A stretch of 64,000 bases of DNA, from positions 1 to 64,000 of the forward strand of contig QBXA01000002.1 of the NCBI GenBank assembly GCA_003283905.1, read 5' to 3'. A program made the translations under genes and the position numbers. Positions 22,961 through 32,051 of the stretch are shown one piece after another; positions within the stretch are counted from its first letter, which is position 1; each line of letters begins with the position of its first letter. The notes beneath the pieces are model-generated. The model saw only the letters and a program-made list of their open reading frames with translations, made no database searches and was not told where the DNA came from. The DNA is from Pelagibacteraceae bacterium AG-319-F18. Lineage in GTDB: Bacteria > Pseudomonadota > Alphaproteobacteria > Pelagibacterales > Pelagibacteraceae.

Positions 22961-23143
22961 ATGCAATTTAATAAAAATACAAGTTCAGGCAAAACCAATA
23001 TCATTGCTATAGTTGTCAAATCTATAATTGGCTTTGTAGTTATTTTTGGACTTGTTTTTTTCATAAATCAAGTCGATTTTCCAGCTCCAAAAAAAGAAAT
23101 AGAAAAAATTATTCCAAATGAAAATTTTAAAATTGTTAAATAA
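22961..23143 (+). CDS. Small single-pass membrane protein
   Basis: A 60-residue protein: polar N-terminus (about 1-12), one hydrophobic helix (about 13-40, IIAIVVKSIIGFVVIFGL), then a basic/acidic tail. No family is recognised. It sits divergently from aroK and overlaps the start of the next exported protein by 26 bases, which suggests the two are translated together. The tail following the helix has a PAPKKE motif. It could be an anchor for the downstream protein, which is speculation. The gene appears real from its context but is short. Confidence 0.5.
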   Translation: MQFNKNTSSGKTNIIAIVVKSIIGFVVIFGLVFFINQVDFPAPKKEIEKIIPNENFKIVK

Positions 23144-24881
23144 GAAAAATTTATCAATTATAATTGTTTCTTTATTATTGTCATTCTCCACAATTGCAGA
23201 GGAAAAACCCGTAGATATTTGGAATATAGATAAAGAAGAATCCGAAACTATTTCAGAAGAAAATTTGTCAGTCGAAAAAAATGAAGAAATATCTCAAAGC
23301 AACATTTATAAAATGCAATCAGGAAAAAAAGAAGACTCTATAAAGTTAGATCAAGACCTAACATCAAAAACAATTAGAATTGCAGGATTATATGATCCAC
23401 AGGATTATGGACTAAGTATTAGTATGTGGTCAAATTCTGATGGTTCAACATTAAAAAAGCTTTTTAAAAATATAGAAAAATACAATCTTTCAAAAGATGC
23501 GTCTGAAATTCTAAATATTTCGTTATTAACAAATGCTTATTATCCAGACCAAAATATTACAGATGTAGAATTTTTAAAATTTAAAACTAAATGGTTAATC
23601 AAAAACTCTGACTTAGAATTGATCGAAAAATATCTTATTAAGAATCAAATCACTAATTTGCACCCTGAACTAATGAGGTATACGGTTGATAAATATTTAT
23701 CTCAATCAGATATTAAGAGATCATGTGAGATTTTTTCTAAAATTAAAGAGCCCTTAGAAAATGAATATTTATCAAAATTTAATTTGTATTGTTTAATTAA
23801 TTATGGAAAAAATGAGGAGGCTCAATTAATTTTAGACTTAAAAAAAGAATTAGGTTTCAATGATGAGTATTTTGAAAATAAAATAAATTATTTATTTGGA
23901 TACATTGATGTAGCTAATAAAGAAATTTCTGAGAATTCTATCTTAGATTTTCATTTAGCTCATAGAACTATCCCTGAATTTAAGTTTGAGCCAAATAAAG
24001 ACACTCCAAAGTTAATTTGGAAGTATTTATCGTCTTCCAATTTATTATATCGAATTCAAGATGTAGAGATTACAGATATAGATAAAATTTCAACTATTGA
24101 AAAAGCCACTCATGATAAAAATTATTCAGAAGAAGAGTTATTTGAGTTTTATAAGCGATTTCAATTTAATATAAATCAGCTGTTAAATACAAAAGAGTCA
24201 TACAAATCTCTATCATCCATTGAAGGTAAAGCTTTGGTATATCAAAGATTACTTTTAACAGAAGAACCAAAACTAAAACTGGAATTAATGAAAATTTTAA
24301 AAGATATCTTTAAGTCTGAGGGTATTGAGGAAGCTTTTGATGATGAACTTAGAAAATTCTTAAAACAAATTGATGAAACAGATGTACCATCAAATTTCAC
24401 TACTTTTTATAATCAGTATTTAAAAAATGATGAAATTATTAATAAAAAAATTAAATATAATAATAAAATATTACATCAATCTAAGCTGGTAAATTATTTC
24501 AATGGTGATTATGCAAAATCAAAAATTGAAGAAGATCTTGATAGGTTTTTAAAAAAAATAAAAAAAAATAAAAAATATGTTTTATCAAAAAAAGATATAA
24601 TTTTTCTAGAAGCTTTAAAATCTGATGGAATTAAGATTTCAAAAAAATATGAAAATCTCTATAAAGTTAACAAATCAGAGATGCCCTCAGATATTCAGAA
24701 AATGGTTGATAATAAAGAAATTGGGGCAGCATTACTTAGAATTATAGAGGTTATTGGTTCAGAGAAAATTGAGGATATAGATGATGATACAGTTTATTTT
24801 ATAATCAATACACTGAACCAATTAAATACTGACTTAATTAGGAATAAACTTTTATTAAAAGTTCTTCCTTTAAAAGTTTAG
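23118..24881 (+). CDS. Exported hypothetical protein, mostly helical
   Basis: A 587-residue protein with a clear signal peptide: basic MKILKLLNKKN, a hydrophobic stretch SIIIVSLLLSFSTIA, and probable cleavage before EEKPVDIW. The mature part is acidic and then helix-rich without recognised catalytic motifs; repeated leucine/isoleucine spacing suggests TPR-like or other helical solenoid packing. It is probably periplasmic or envelope-attached. The start lies inside the 60-residue membrane-protein gene, and def follows 23 bases after it. It may be a SAR11-restricted envelope protein. I do not recognise a function. Confidence 0.75.
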   Translation: MKILKLLNKKNLSIIIVSLLLSFSTIAEEKPVDIWNIDKEESETISEENLSVEKNEEISQSNIYKMQSGKKEDSIKLDQDLTSKTIRIAGLYDPQDYGLSISMWSNSDGSTLKKLFKNIEKYNLSKDASEILNISLLTNAYYPDQNITDVEFLKFKTKWLIKNSDLELIEKYLIKNQITNLHPELMRYTVDKYLSQSDIKRSCEIFSKIKEPLENEYLSKFNLYCLINYGKNEEAQLILDLKKELGFNDEYFENKINYLFGYIDVANKEISENSILDFHLAHRTIPEFKFEPNKDTPKLIWKYLSSSNLLYRIQDVEITDIDKISTIEKATHDKNYSEEELFEFYKRFQFNINQLLNTKESYKSLSSIEGKALVYQRLLLTEEPKLKLELMKILKDIFKSEGIEEAFDDELRKFLKQIDETDVPSNFTTFYNQYLKNDEIINKKIKYNNKILHQSKLVNYFNGDYAKSKIEEDLDRFLKKIKKNKKYVLSKKDIIFLEALKSDGIKISKKYENLYKVNKSEMPSDIQKMVDNKEIGAALLRIIEVIGSEKIEDIDDDTVYFIINTLNQLNTDLIRNKLLLKVLPLKV

Positions 24882-24904
24882 AAATTATAATAAAATAATT
24901 CATA

Positions 24905-25420
24905 ATGACTGTTAAAACTATAATCACTGAGCCAAATAAATTGCTAAGACAGATTTCAAAGCCTGTTCGAAATGTTGGTAAAGAAGAACAACAACTAATG
25001 AATGATATGCTGGATACAATGTATGATGCTAATGGTATAGGCCTTGCAGCGATTCAAATTGGTATCCCTAAGAGAATTATAGTAATGGATATAGCTAAAG
25101 ATGTAAAAAAAGAACCCAGATATTTTGTTAATCCAGTTATTTTGAACAAAGATTCAATTAAGAATACACATGAAGAAGGATGTTTGTCAGTGCCAGAACA
25201 ATTTGCAGAAATAGATAGACCAAGTAAATGTGAGGTAGAGTATCTTGATTACAATGGAAAAAAACAATTATTAAAAGCTGATGGGCTACTTGCAACATGC
25301 ATTCAGCATGAAATAGATCATTTAGAGGGAATATTATTTATTGATTATCTTTCAAAATTAAAAAAATCCATGATTAGAAAAAAACTATCTAAATTAAAAT
25401 CAAATACTGCAGTCCTTTAA
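24905..25420 (+). CDS. def: Peptide deformylase
   Basis: A 171-residue metalloenzyme that removes the formyl group from nascent N-termini. All three motifs are present: GIGLAAIQIG, EEGCLSVPE (Cys ligand) and QHEIDHLEG (two His ligands and the catalytic Glu). Length is normal. fmt starts directly after the stop codon, and truA follows it, the usual def-fmt-truA order. The start ATG is preceded by an AT-rich leader without a strong ribosome-binding site. Confidence 0.97.
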   Translation: MTVKTIITEPNKLLRQISKPVRNVGKEEQQLMNDMLDTMYDANGIGLAAIQIGIPKRIIVMDIAKDVKKEPRYFVNPVILNKDSIKNTHEEGCLSVPEQFAEIDRPSKCEVEYLDYNGKKQLLKADGLLATCIQHEIDHLEGILFIDYLSKLKKSMIRKKLSKLKSNTAVL

Positions 25421-26347
25421 TTGATGGTAAAAAAGATTGTTTTTATGGGCACGCCAATGTTTGCTGTACCCATTTTGAAATCATTGTATCAAAATGGTTA
25501 TCCTATATCAGACGTTTACACGCAACCTCCTCAAAAATCACAACGGGGACAAAAAATAAATAAATCACCCATACAAGGGATTGCTGAAACTTTAAATTTG
25601 GATTTTAGAACTCCAAAATATTTAAAAAACAACAATGAGGAATATGAATATTTTAAAAATATAGATGCTGATCTTGCAATAGTTGTTGCTTATGGACAAA
25701 TCATTCCAAAAGAATTTCTAAGTTTAACTAAAAAAGGATTTATTAATATTCATGCATCTCTTTTGCCAAAATGGAGAGGAGCAGCACCTATACAAAGATC
25801 TATAATGAATCTTGATAAAGAGACAGGATTTAGTGTCATGAAAATAGCAGAACAGCTTGATACAGGTCCAGTATGTAATACTTATAAAATAAATTTAGAA
25901 GATAATTTAAACGCCAGTGATATTGCAGATAAATTATCTTTAATAGCAGCTGAAAAAATATTAGATAATGTTGATAATATTTTGGAAGATAAAGCAAAAT
26001 TTATTGATCAAGATCATTCAAGAGCTACATATGCGTTTAAAATTAAAAAAGCTGAGGGCGAAATCAATTGGAATGATGAGGCAAAAATTATTATTGGAAA
26101 AATAAATGGTTTATACCCTGTGCCAGGTGCTTATTTTATTTATAAGGGAGAAAGATACAAAATTTTAAAAGCAGAAATTGGTAATGGGATTGGAAAGCCG
26201 GGTGAGATTGTTTCTGACTATTTAGAGGTTGTTTGTGGCGATAAGCAAACAATAAAGATTAAAGAGATCCAAAGACAGGGGAAAAAGCCTCAAAATATTG
26301 GTGAATTTATGCTTGGGTCTCAAATAAAAAAAGGTTCTGTCATTTAA
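25421..26347 (+). CDS. fmt: Methionyl-tRNA formyltransferase
   Basis: A 308-residue enzyme that formylates initiator Met-tRNA using 10-formyltetrahydrofolate. The N-terminal Rossmann domain begins VFMGTPMFAVPIL, and the catalytic region has NIHASLLPKWRGAAPI with the Asn-His pair, then AEQLDTGPV. The C-terminal OB-like domain follows from about residue 205. It starts TTG (25421) immediately after def; the ATG at 25424 in the same frame is an equally possible start. truA starts right after its stop. Confidence 0.96.
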   Translation: MMVKKIVFMGTPMFAVPILKSLYQNGYPISDVYTQPPQKSQRGQKINKSPIQGIAETLNLDFRTPKYLKNNNEEYEYFKNIDADLAIVVAYGQIIPKEFLSLTKKGFINIHASLLPKWRGAAPIQRSIMNLDKETGFSVMKIAEQLDTGPVCNTYKINLEDNLNASDIADKLSLIAAEKILDNVDNILEDKAKFIDQDHSRATYAFKIKKAEGEINWNDEAKIIIGKINGLYPVPGAYFIYKGERYKILKAEIGNGIGKPGEIVSDYLEVVCGDKQTIKIKEIQRQGKKPQNIGEFMLGSQIKKGSVI

Positions 26348-27088
26348 ATGACCAGATACCAACTGATTATTGAATATGTAGGTACAAATTTTAGGGGGTG
26401 GCAAATTCAAAAAAAAGGATCAACTATTCAAGGACTTGTTCAAGAAAAACTTACAAAACTTTTAAAAGAAAAGATAATTTTAAATGGTTCAGGCAGAACA
26501 GACACAGGTGTACATGCGATTGAACAATCAGCTCACTTTGATTGTAAGAATGAGATTTCAGATTTGATAAAATTTTTAAAGTCAATTAATCATTTTTTAA
26601 ATAACCAAGGTATTGCAATAACTAAAATTAAAAAAAGGAACAATAAATTTCACTCAAGATTTTCTGCAAAACAAAGAGTTTATAAATACATAATTTTTAA
26701 TCAGATAAGTGCTCCAGTAATTGAAAAAAAAAGAGGATGGCATGTAAGAAAACCATTGGATTTAGATTTAATTAAAAAAGGAGCTAAGAGATTAGTTGGA
26801 ACTCACGATTATTCTACTTTTAGATCTTCAAGTTGTCATGCAAAAAGTCCTATTAAAACAATTAAATCAGTGAATGTTAGGTTGTCAAAAAACAAAATAG
26901 AAATAGAATTTAAATCACAATCTTTTTTACAACAACAGGTAAGATCTATGGTTGGTTGTTTAAAATATTTAGGTGAAAAAAAATGGGATTTAAAAAAATT
27001 TGACAAAGCATTTAAATCAAAAAAAAGAATATTATGTGCACCACCAGCACCACCTGAGGGACTTTTTTTAGTGAGAGTTATTTACTAA
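26348..27088 (+). CDS. truA: tRNA pseudouridine synthase A
   Basis: A 246-residue enzyme making pseudouridine at positions 38-40 of tRNA anticodon stems. The catalytic Asp is in GRTDTGVHA, and RVYKYIIFN plus a C-terminal QQVRSMVG motif are typical. It follows fmt with no gap. The final 21 bases overlap the convergent SET-domain gene. The length fits bacterial TruA. Confidence 0.96.
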   Translation: MTRYQLIIEYVGTNFRGWQIQKKGSTIQGLVQEKLTKLLKEKIILNGSGRTDTGVHAIEQSAHFDCKNEISDLIKFLKSINHFLNNQGIAITKIKKRNNKFHSRFSAKQRVYKYIIFNQISAPVIEKKRGWHVRKPLDLDLIKKGAKRLVGTHDYSTFRSSSCHAKSPIKTIKSVNVRLSKNKIEIEFKSQSFLQQQVRSMVGCLKYLGEKKWDLKKFDKAFKSKKRILCAPPAPPEGLFLVRVIY

Positions 27089-27559
27089 TTTTTTTTTGTT
27101 ACTCATTGAAAATTTTTTATTTATTCGCCATCTAGACTCTGCTCTTACAATATAACCACAACAATTTTTTGACTTACATTTACATGGAAATTGTTTGTAA
27201 TTTTCATCATAACCAAACCCATAATCACAAGTAAATTCTTCACCTTTTTTAATATCCTGGATGGCTTTAACCCAAATTTTAAGTCCTTTACCATCATAAT
27301 CACAATTATTATTGCATGAATGATTAATTAACCCTGCTTTATTCCAAGGAAAATCTCCATCAAGATCATATCTTTTATTTATGGTAAATAAATAAATTGG
27401 TTTTCCATTATCATATTTATCTGAATCTTCAGTTTGTTTCTTAGTAATTAATTTTCCGATATAATCTATTATTTTTGTTCCTTCTTTGATGTCTCTTGTA
27501 GCGTAAAGTCCTCTACCTTTTTTATCAATTACAGATTTTCTAATTTTGTAAATTTTCAT
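27068..27559 (-). CDS. SET-domain protein with post-SET-like cysteine motif
   Basis: A 163-residue stand-alone SET domain, the fold of protein lysine methyltransferases using S-adenosylmethionine. Visible motifs are KKGRGLYATRDI (AdoMet-binding GxG), LINHSCNNNCDY (NHSC), GEEFTCDYGFGY (catalytic Tyr region), and PCKCKSKNCCGYI, a CxC...C post-SET zinc site. The substrate is unknown; ribosomal or DNA-binding proteins are possible. It is the last gene of the rpmH-to-dapE minus-strand run, 31 bases after an HDAC-family gene. The end overlaps truA by 21 bases. Confidence 0.88.
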   Translation of the reverse strand: MKIYKIRKSVIDKKGRGLYATRDIKEGTKIIDYIGKLITKKQTEDSDKYDNGKPIYLFTINKRYDLDGDFPWNKAGLINHSCNNNCDYDGKGLKIWVKAIQDIKKGEEFTCDYGFGYDENYKQFPCKCKSKNCCGYIVRAESRWRINKKFSMSNKKKLVNNSH

Positions 27560-27590
27560 AAAGTTTTATTTAGAGAGTTATAAAGAATTA

Positions 27591-28520
27591 TCAATTAAAT
27601 TCTATCAGAGCATCCACATGTCTTTGAGTGCTTTGCTGAAGAGCTTTAAGATCATAACCTCCTTCAAGGATTGAAACTACATTTCCATTACAAAATGATT
27701 TAGAAATTTTCAATGTTCTTTTTGTTAACTTATAAAAATCTTCTTCATTAAGCCTTAGTTGTGCTAAAGGGTCATCAATATGAGCATCAAAACCCGCAGA
27801 AAATAATAAAAATTCAGGTTTAAATTCTTTCAATTTTTTTAAAACATGTTCGTATGCATTTAGATATTCTTCAGCAGATGTTCCAGCTTCAAGTGGAATG
27901 TTAAAGATATTATTAAACTTTCCTTTTTCTTTTTCTGAACCTGAACCAGGATAGTAAGGATATTGATGAGTTGAAATATATAGCACTTTTTCATTATCAT
28001 AGAAAATATCCTGTGTTCCATTTCCATGATGAACATCAAAATCAATAATAGCAACTTTACTATAGTTATATTTTTCAATTAGATAATTAGCACCAACAGC
28101 AACATTGTTATATATACAAAATCCCATTGCTTTCCCTTTTTCTGCATGATGACCTGGCGGTCTAACAGCACAAAATGCATTTTTAAATTCTTTATTTTGA
28201 ACACCATCTATGGCTGTAATAATAGAACCTACGGCATCTTTTGTTGCTTCTTTGCTTCCAGGTGAAACAACTGTGTCTCCATCAAGAAAAGCTAAACCAT
28301 TTTCTGGAAATGATTTACTTACTAGATCTATATATTCAGAAGAATGTGTATTAATTAAAAAAGATTGATCAAATTTAGCTGGTTTTTTCCAAATCAATTC
28401 TTTGTTATCTATTTTCTTAAAGTTATCAATAACAGCTGTTACCCTATCAATCTTTTCTGGATGTCCTTCACCTGTGTTATGATTTTGATAAGTATCAGAG
28501 GTAACTAGACCAGTTTTCAC
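27591..28520 (-). CDS. Histone deacetylase family protein (class II-like / acetylpolyamine amidohydrolase-like)
   Basis: A 309-residue arginase/deacetylase-fold hydrolase. The catalytic dyad lies in RPPGHHAE; zinc ligands in DFDVHHGNGTQDIF and the later Asp in SAGFDAHIDDPLAQL; a C-terminal EGGYDLKAL glycine loop follows. Bacterial members remove acetyl groups from polyamines, acetoin-related compounds or protein lysines. The start overlaps the end of dapE by four bases (ATGA), so it is coupled to lysine/diaminopimelate synthesis and lies next to a SET gene. The true substrate cannot be decided here. Confidence 0.92.
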   Translation of the reverse strand: MKTGLVTSDTYQNHNTGEGHPEKIDRVTAVIDNFKKIDNKELIWKKPAKFDQSFLINTHSSEYIDLVSKSFPENGLAFLDGDTVVSPGSKEATKDAVGSIITAIDGVQNKEFKNAFCAVRPPGHHAEKGKAMGFCIYNNVAVGANYLIEKYNYSKVAIIDFDVHHGNGTQDIFYDNEKVLYISTHQYPYYPGSGSEKEKGKFNNIFNIPLEAGTSAEEYLNAYEHVLKKLKEFKPEFLLFSAGFDAHIDDPLAQLRLNEEDFYKLTKRTLKISKSFCNGNVVSILEGGYDLKALQQSTQRHVDALIEFN

Positions 28521-29659
28521 TTAAAGTAATTCTTTAAAATATTTGAGTAAATTAAAGTTAATTTTTTTAAATCTGAAATTGATGTTCTTTCATTGATTTG
28601 GTGAATGCTATTATTTTTTAAACCTAGCTCTAGTCTTGGTATTGACCCTAAAAAACGACTATCACTTGTTCCACCTCTACAATTTAATTTTGCTGAAATT
28701 CCAGTAACTTTTTTTACAACTTTTTTTACCATAAGAATTTCTTTGTTTGGCTTAGTATAAAAAGCCTCACCACTTACTTTATATTCTATTTTAGTTTTAC
28801 ATTTTTCTTTTTTTGCAACTGCATTAATTATTTTATTTAGTTTCTTCTTTAAAGAAGATGATTTGTATTTAGAGTTGAATCTTACATTAAATTTTGCATT
28901 AGCTGACTGAGGCACTACATTTTCAGATAAATTATCAACATTCATTTTTGTAAATTCTAGATTAGATGGTGGCATGTATTTAGTACCATTATCTAAAGGA
29001 GAACTTTTTAATTTTGCTATTATTTTAGCTAAAGCTGTACACGGATTAATATAAGAACCATAAAATGCTGAGTGTCCACTTTTTCCATAAACAGTTATAA
29101 TTCCATTCATAGAGCCTCTTCTTCCAATTCTTATTTCATCTCCAACTGATTTATTTGAAGATGGCTCACCTACTATTGAAAAATCTATTTTTTCACCTTT
29201 TTTTCTTAGATATTTCATAACTGAAGGACATCCGTAGCCTGTTGTTTCCTCGTCTGCTGAAATGATGATTGAGATAGATCCTTTAAATGTATTATTTTTT
29301 ATAAAATTACTTACTGCACTTATCCAACAAGCTATACCACCCTTCATATCTTGAGCACCTCTACCATTTAAATACCCTTTCTTGACTACAGCTTTGAATG
29401 GTGGAAATTTCCAATTATCCAGGTTTGCAACTACATCAGTATGGCCTAAAAACATAATGGATGGTTTGGATTTACCATACCTTGCATATAAATTGTGAGC
29501 TGGCTTTGGTCCAGTTCCTTTTGATTTTATTATTGTGCATTTAAAACCAATAGCAGTTAATTTTTTTGATAAGAATTTCATTATACCCTTATCTTCAGTT
29601 TTAATTGTTGGAAATCTTATTAGCTCTTGAGCTAATTTTATTTCATTATAAGTTTTCAT
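28517..29659 (-). CDS. dapE: Succinyl-diaminopimelate desuccinylase
   Basis: A 380-residue M20-family metallohydrolase. Zinc ligands lie in MFLGHTDVV, GAQDMKGG and ISADEETTGYG, with the catalytic Glu in the EE pair, and a later dimerisation domain. It hydrolyses N-succinyl-LL-diaminopimelate in the lysine and peptidoglycan precursor pathway. It follows dapD by four bases and overlaps the HDAC-family gene by four, so it forms part of the same transcript. Length matches the family. Confidence 0.96.
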   Translation of the reverse strand: MKTYNEIKLAQELIRFPTIKTEDKGIMKFLSKKLTAIGFKCTIIKSKGTGPKPAHNLYARYGKSKPSIMFLGHTDVVANLDNWKFPPFKAVVKKGYLNGRGAQDMKGGIACWISAVSNFIKNNTFKGSISIIISADEETTGYGCPSVMKYLRKKGEKIDFSIVGEPSSNKSVGDEIRIGRRGSMNGIITVYGKSGHSAFYGSYINPCTALAKIIAKLKSSPLDNGTKYMPPSNLEFTKMNVDNLSENVVPQSANAKFNVRFNSKYKSSSLKKKLNKIINAVAKKEKCKTKIEYKVSGEAFYTKPNKEILMVKKVVKKVTGISAKLNCRGGTSDSRFLGSIPRLELGLKNNSIHQINERTSISDLKKLTLIYSNILKNYFK

Positions 29660-29663
29660 TAAC

Positions 29664-30494
29664 TTATTCTCTTAAAAGATCATTAACCGATGTCTTTGAT
29701 CTTGTTTTTTCATCAACTTGTTTAATTATTACTGCACAATAAAGTGATGGAGCAGAGGCATTATTTTTATCAGGTAGCGATCCAGGTACAACCACAGAAT
29801 AAGGAGGTATCTTTCCGTAAGTTATTTCTCCAGTTTTTCTATTTACTATCTTAGTAGATTGTCCAATATACATACCCATACTTAAAACAGATCCTTCTCC
29901 AACTATAACACCCTCAACAACTTCTGACATTGCTCCGATAAAACAATTATCTTCAATAATAGTTGGTAATGCTTGAGCAGGTTCTAACACTCCGCCAATA
30001 CCACTTCCTGCAGAGATATGACAATTTTTTCCAATTTGGCAACAACTACCAGCACGACTAAAGGTATCCATCATTGTACCATCATCAATATAAGCTCCAA
30101 TATTAACATAGCATGGCATTAGTACTGCATTTTTACCAACAAACGACCCTTTTCTAACAGGAGAGTTTGGCACCATTCTAAAACCAGCTTTTTCATGATC
30201 TTCTTTTGTCCAACCAGCTGTTTTACCTTTTAATAAATGCGCTTTGTCATACCAACTACTGTAAGGACCATTTAAATTTTCCATTGGATAAATTCTAAAA
30301 CTTAACATGATGGCTTTTTTAATATGTTGATGAGTGACCCACTCACCATTAATTTTTTCAGCGACTCTAACTTTACCACTATCTAAATCAAAAATCATTT
30401 GATTGATGGTATCTTTTAAATTTTGTTCAGAGTCTTGGTTTACATTATCTCTATTTTCCCATGCTTCATTTATAATTTTTTCTATATCTCTCAT
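29664..30494 (-). CDS. dapD: 2,3,4,5-Tetrahydropyridine-2,6-dicarboxylate N-succinyltransferase
   Basis: A 276-residue acyltransferase of the left-handed beta-helix type. Hexapeptide repeats are seen from about residue 100 (VRKGSFVGKNAVLMPCYVN, IEDNCFIGAMSEVVEG, VGEGSVLSMGMYIG). It transfers succinyl from succinyl-CoA in the diaminopimelate pathway, the step before DapC/DapE. Length is close to the usual 275. It is followed four bases later by dapE and preceded by the HAD phosphatase with 22 bases between. Confidence 0.97.
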   Translation of the reverse strand: MRDIEKIINEAWENRDNVNQDSEQNLKDTINQMIFDLDSGKVRVAEKINGEWVTHQHIKKAIMLSFRIYPMENLNGPYSSWYDKAHLLKGKTAGWTKEDHEKAGFRMVPNSPVRKGSFVGKNAVLMPCYVNIGAYIDDGTMMDTFSRAGSCCQIGKNCHISAGSGIGGVLEPAQALPTIIEDNCFIGAMSEVVEGVIVGEGSVLSMGMYIGQSTKIVNRKTGEITYGKIPPYSVVVPGSLPDKNNASAPSLYCAVIIKQVDEKTRSKTSVNDLLRE

Positions 30495-30516
30495 ATTTTT
30501 TATCTAGATAGTTAAT

Positions 30517-31188
30517 TTAATTATTCCTTAATATATTAATTTCTTGAAGAAAAGAAGGCAAGTTCTTAATCTTGTAATCTATATACGGCTTGCCCGAGTC
30601 TTTTTTTGCAAATGTCTCTTCATTTTCTAACCAACAAGTTTTCATTCCTAAATTTTTTGCTTGCTCTAAATTGTGTGCGATATCTTCAATTAAAATTGAT
30701 TTATTTGGATCTAAATCAAATTTTTCAATTAATTTTTTGTAAGGATCTAGATGAGGTTTTGGAATAAAATTTGCATCTGTTATATCAAATGCCCCATCGA
30801 ATAAACCATCTATCCCTAATTGTTTTGTAACATTTTCAACATGCGCATGTGAACCATTAGTAAAGATAATCTTTTTTTCTTTAATTTTTATTAATTCTTT
30901 TCTTAAAACCTTATCTTTTGGTAACCAGCTAATATCGATATCGTGAACAAATTTTAAGAATTCATCAGGATTAATATTGTCCTGATTCATTAATCCAGAA
31001 AGAGTTGTGCCATATTCATAGAAATATTTTTTTTGAATTTCTCTTGCTTTTACTAAATCAATATTAAATTTTTTTGAAATAAATGATGACATTTTTTTAT
31101 CTATTTCAGAAAAAACTTTTGTTTGACCACTATAGAGTGTGTTATCTAGATCAAATATCCAATATTTTATGTCTGTTAGTTCTTTCAT
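30517..31188 (-). CDS. HAD-family pyrimidine 5'-nucleotidase
   Basis: A 223-residue HAD hydrolase. Motif I is FDLDNTLYSG with both catalytic Asp residues, motif II is IIFTNGS, and motif III/IV lies around KSILIEDIAHNLEQAK. The arrangement matches the SDT1/YjjG-type pyrimidine 5'-nucleotidases found beside argB in many alphaproteobacteria. It dephosphorylates nucleoside monophosphates or related small molecules. The start overlaps the end of argB by four bases. The exact substrate is inferred from family context only. Confidence 0.85.
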   Translation of the reverse strand: MKELTDIKYWIFDLDNTLYSGQTKVFSEIDKKMSSFISKKFNIDLVKAREIQKKYFYEYGTTLSGLMNQDNINPDEFLKFVHDIDISWLPKDKVLRKELIKIKEKKIIFTNGSHAHVENVTKQLGIDGLFDGAFDITDANFIPKPHLDPYKKLIEKFDLDPNKSILIEDIAHNLEQAKNLGMKTCWLENEETFAKKDSGKPYIDYKIKNLPSFLQEINILRNN

Positions 31189-32051
31189 TTTCTAATTAAG
31201 GTTCCAGAACCTTTGTCAGATAGTAGTTCAAAAAGTATAGAGTGATTTTTTCTTCCATCTATTATCACCACTCCTTTAACGCCATTTGATGCCACATCTA
31301 AACAATTATTTATTTTTGGAATCATTCCTCCTGTAACAACCTTATTATCTATTAAATTTTTAATTGAATTAGAATTAATCTCTGGAATCAGTTTTTTATT
31401 ATCATCTAAAACACCTTCAACATCGCTCATAATTATTAATCTTCTAGCCCCAATCTTCTTTGCAATCGAGCCAGCAGTAGTATCTGCATTTATATTATAG
31501 GTTTGATTATTCACATCTAATCCTAAAGGAGCAATAACTGGTACTTTTTTGTCATCTACAATTTTGTCAATTATAGCGTTATTTATTTCAGTAGGCGTAC
31601 CAACAAAACCAAGCTCAATATTTTCTTGAACAACTTTAATAATATTATTTTCTTTAGAATTAATAGTTTGACTATTACACGATTGTTCTTTTAATGCCTC
31701 TATAATTTCAGAATTAAACTCTATTAATACTTGTTCAACCACTTTAATAGTTTCTTTTTCGGTAACTCTTAAACCTTTTATAAAATTACTTTTAATTCCT
31801 AATTCACTAAGTTTATTATTAATTCTTTTTCCACCACCATGAACAATAATTGGAATAAAACCTAGTTTATTTAATACTGAGATATCTCTTATAAAAATAT
31901 CAAATAAATTTTGATCAACCAGAACACTACCTCCACATTTAATGACAATGTATTCATCGTTGTATTTTTCTAAATATCTTTTAACCTCATCGATTGAAGG
32001 ACCATCTGATGGTAGGATTTTTTTTAACTCCTCTTCTTTGATTTCCAACAT
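31185..32051 (-). CDS. argB: Acetylglutamate kinase
   Basis: A 288-residue amino-acid kinase that phosphorylates N-acetylglutamate, the committed step of arginine synthesis. Motifs are YIVIKCGGSVLVD (phosphate binding), IVHGGGKRIN (substrate binding) and IMSDVEGVLDD, with TGGMIPKI near the C-terminus. It directly follows yidC and overlaps the HAD gene by four bases. In many alphaproteobacteria the ribosome-assembly GTPase gene yihA/engB lies between yidC and argB; it is absent here. Confidence 0.96.
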   Translation of the reverse strand: MLEIKEEELKKILPSDGPSIDEVKRYLEKYNDEYIVIKCGGSVLVDQNLFDIFIRDISVLNKLGFIPIIVHGGGKRINNKLSELGIKSNFIKGLRVTEKETIKVVEQVLIEFNSEIIEALKEQSCNSQTINSKENNIIKVVQENIELGFVGTPTEINNAIIDKIVDDKKVPVIAPLGLDVNNQTYNINADTTAGSIAKKIGARRLIIMSDVEGVLDDNKKLIPEINSNSIKNLIDNKVVTGGMIPKINNCLDVASNGVKGVVIIDGRKNHSILFELLSDKGSGTLIRK

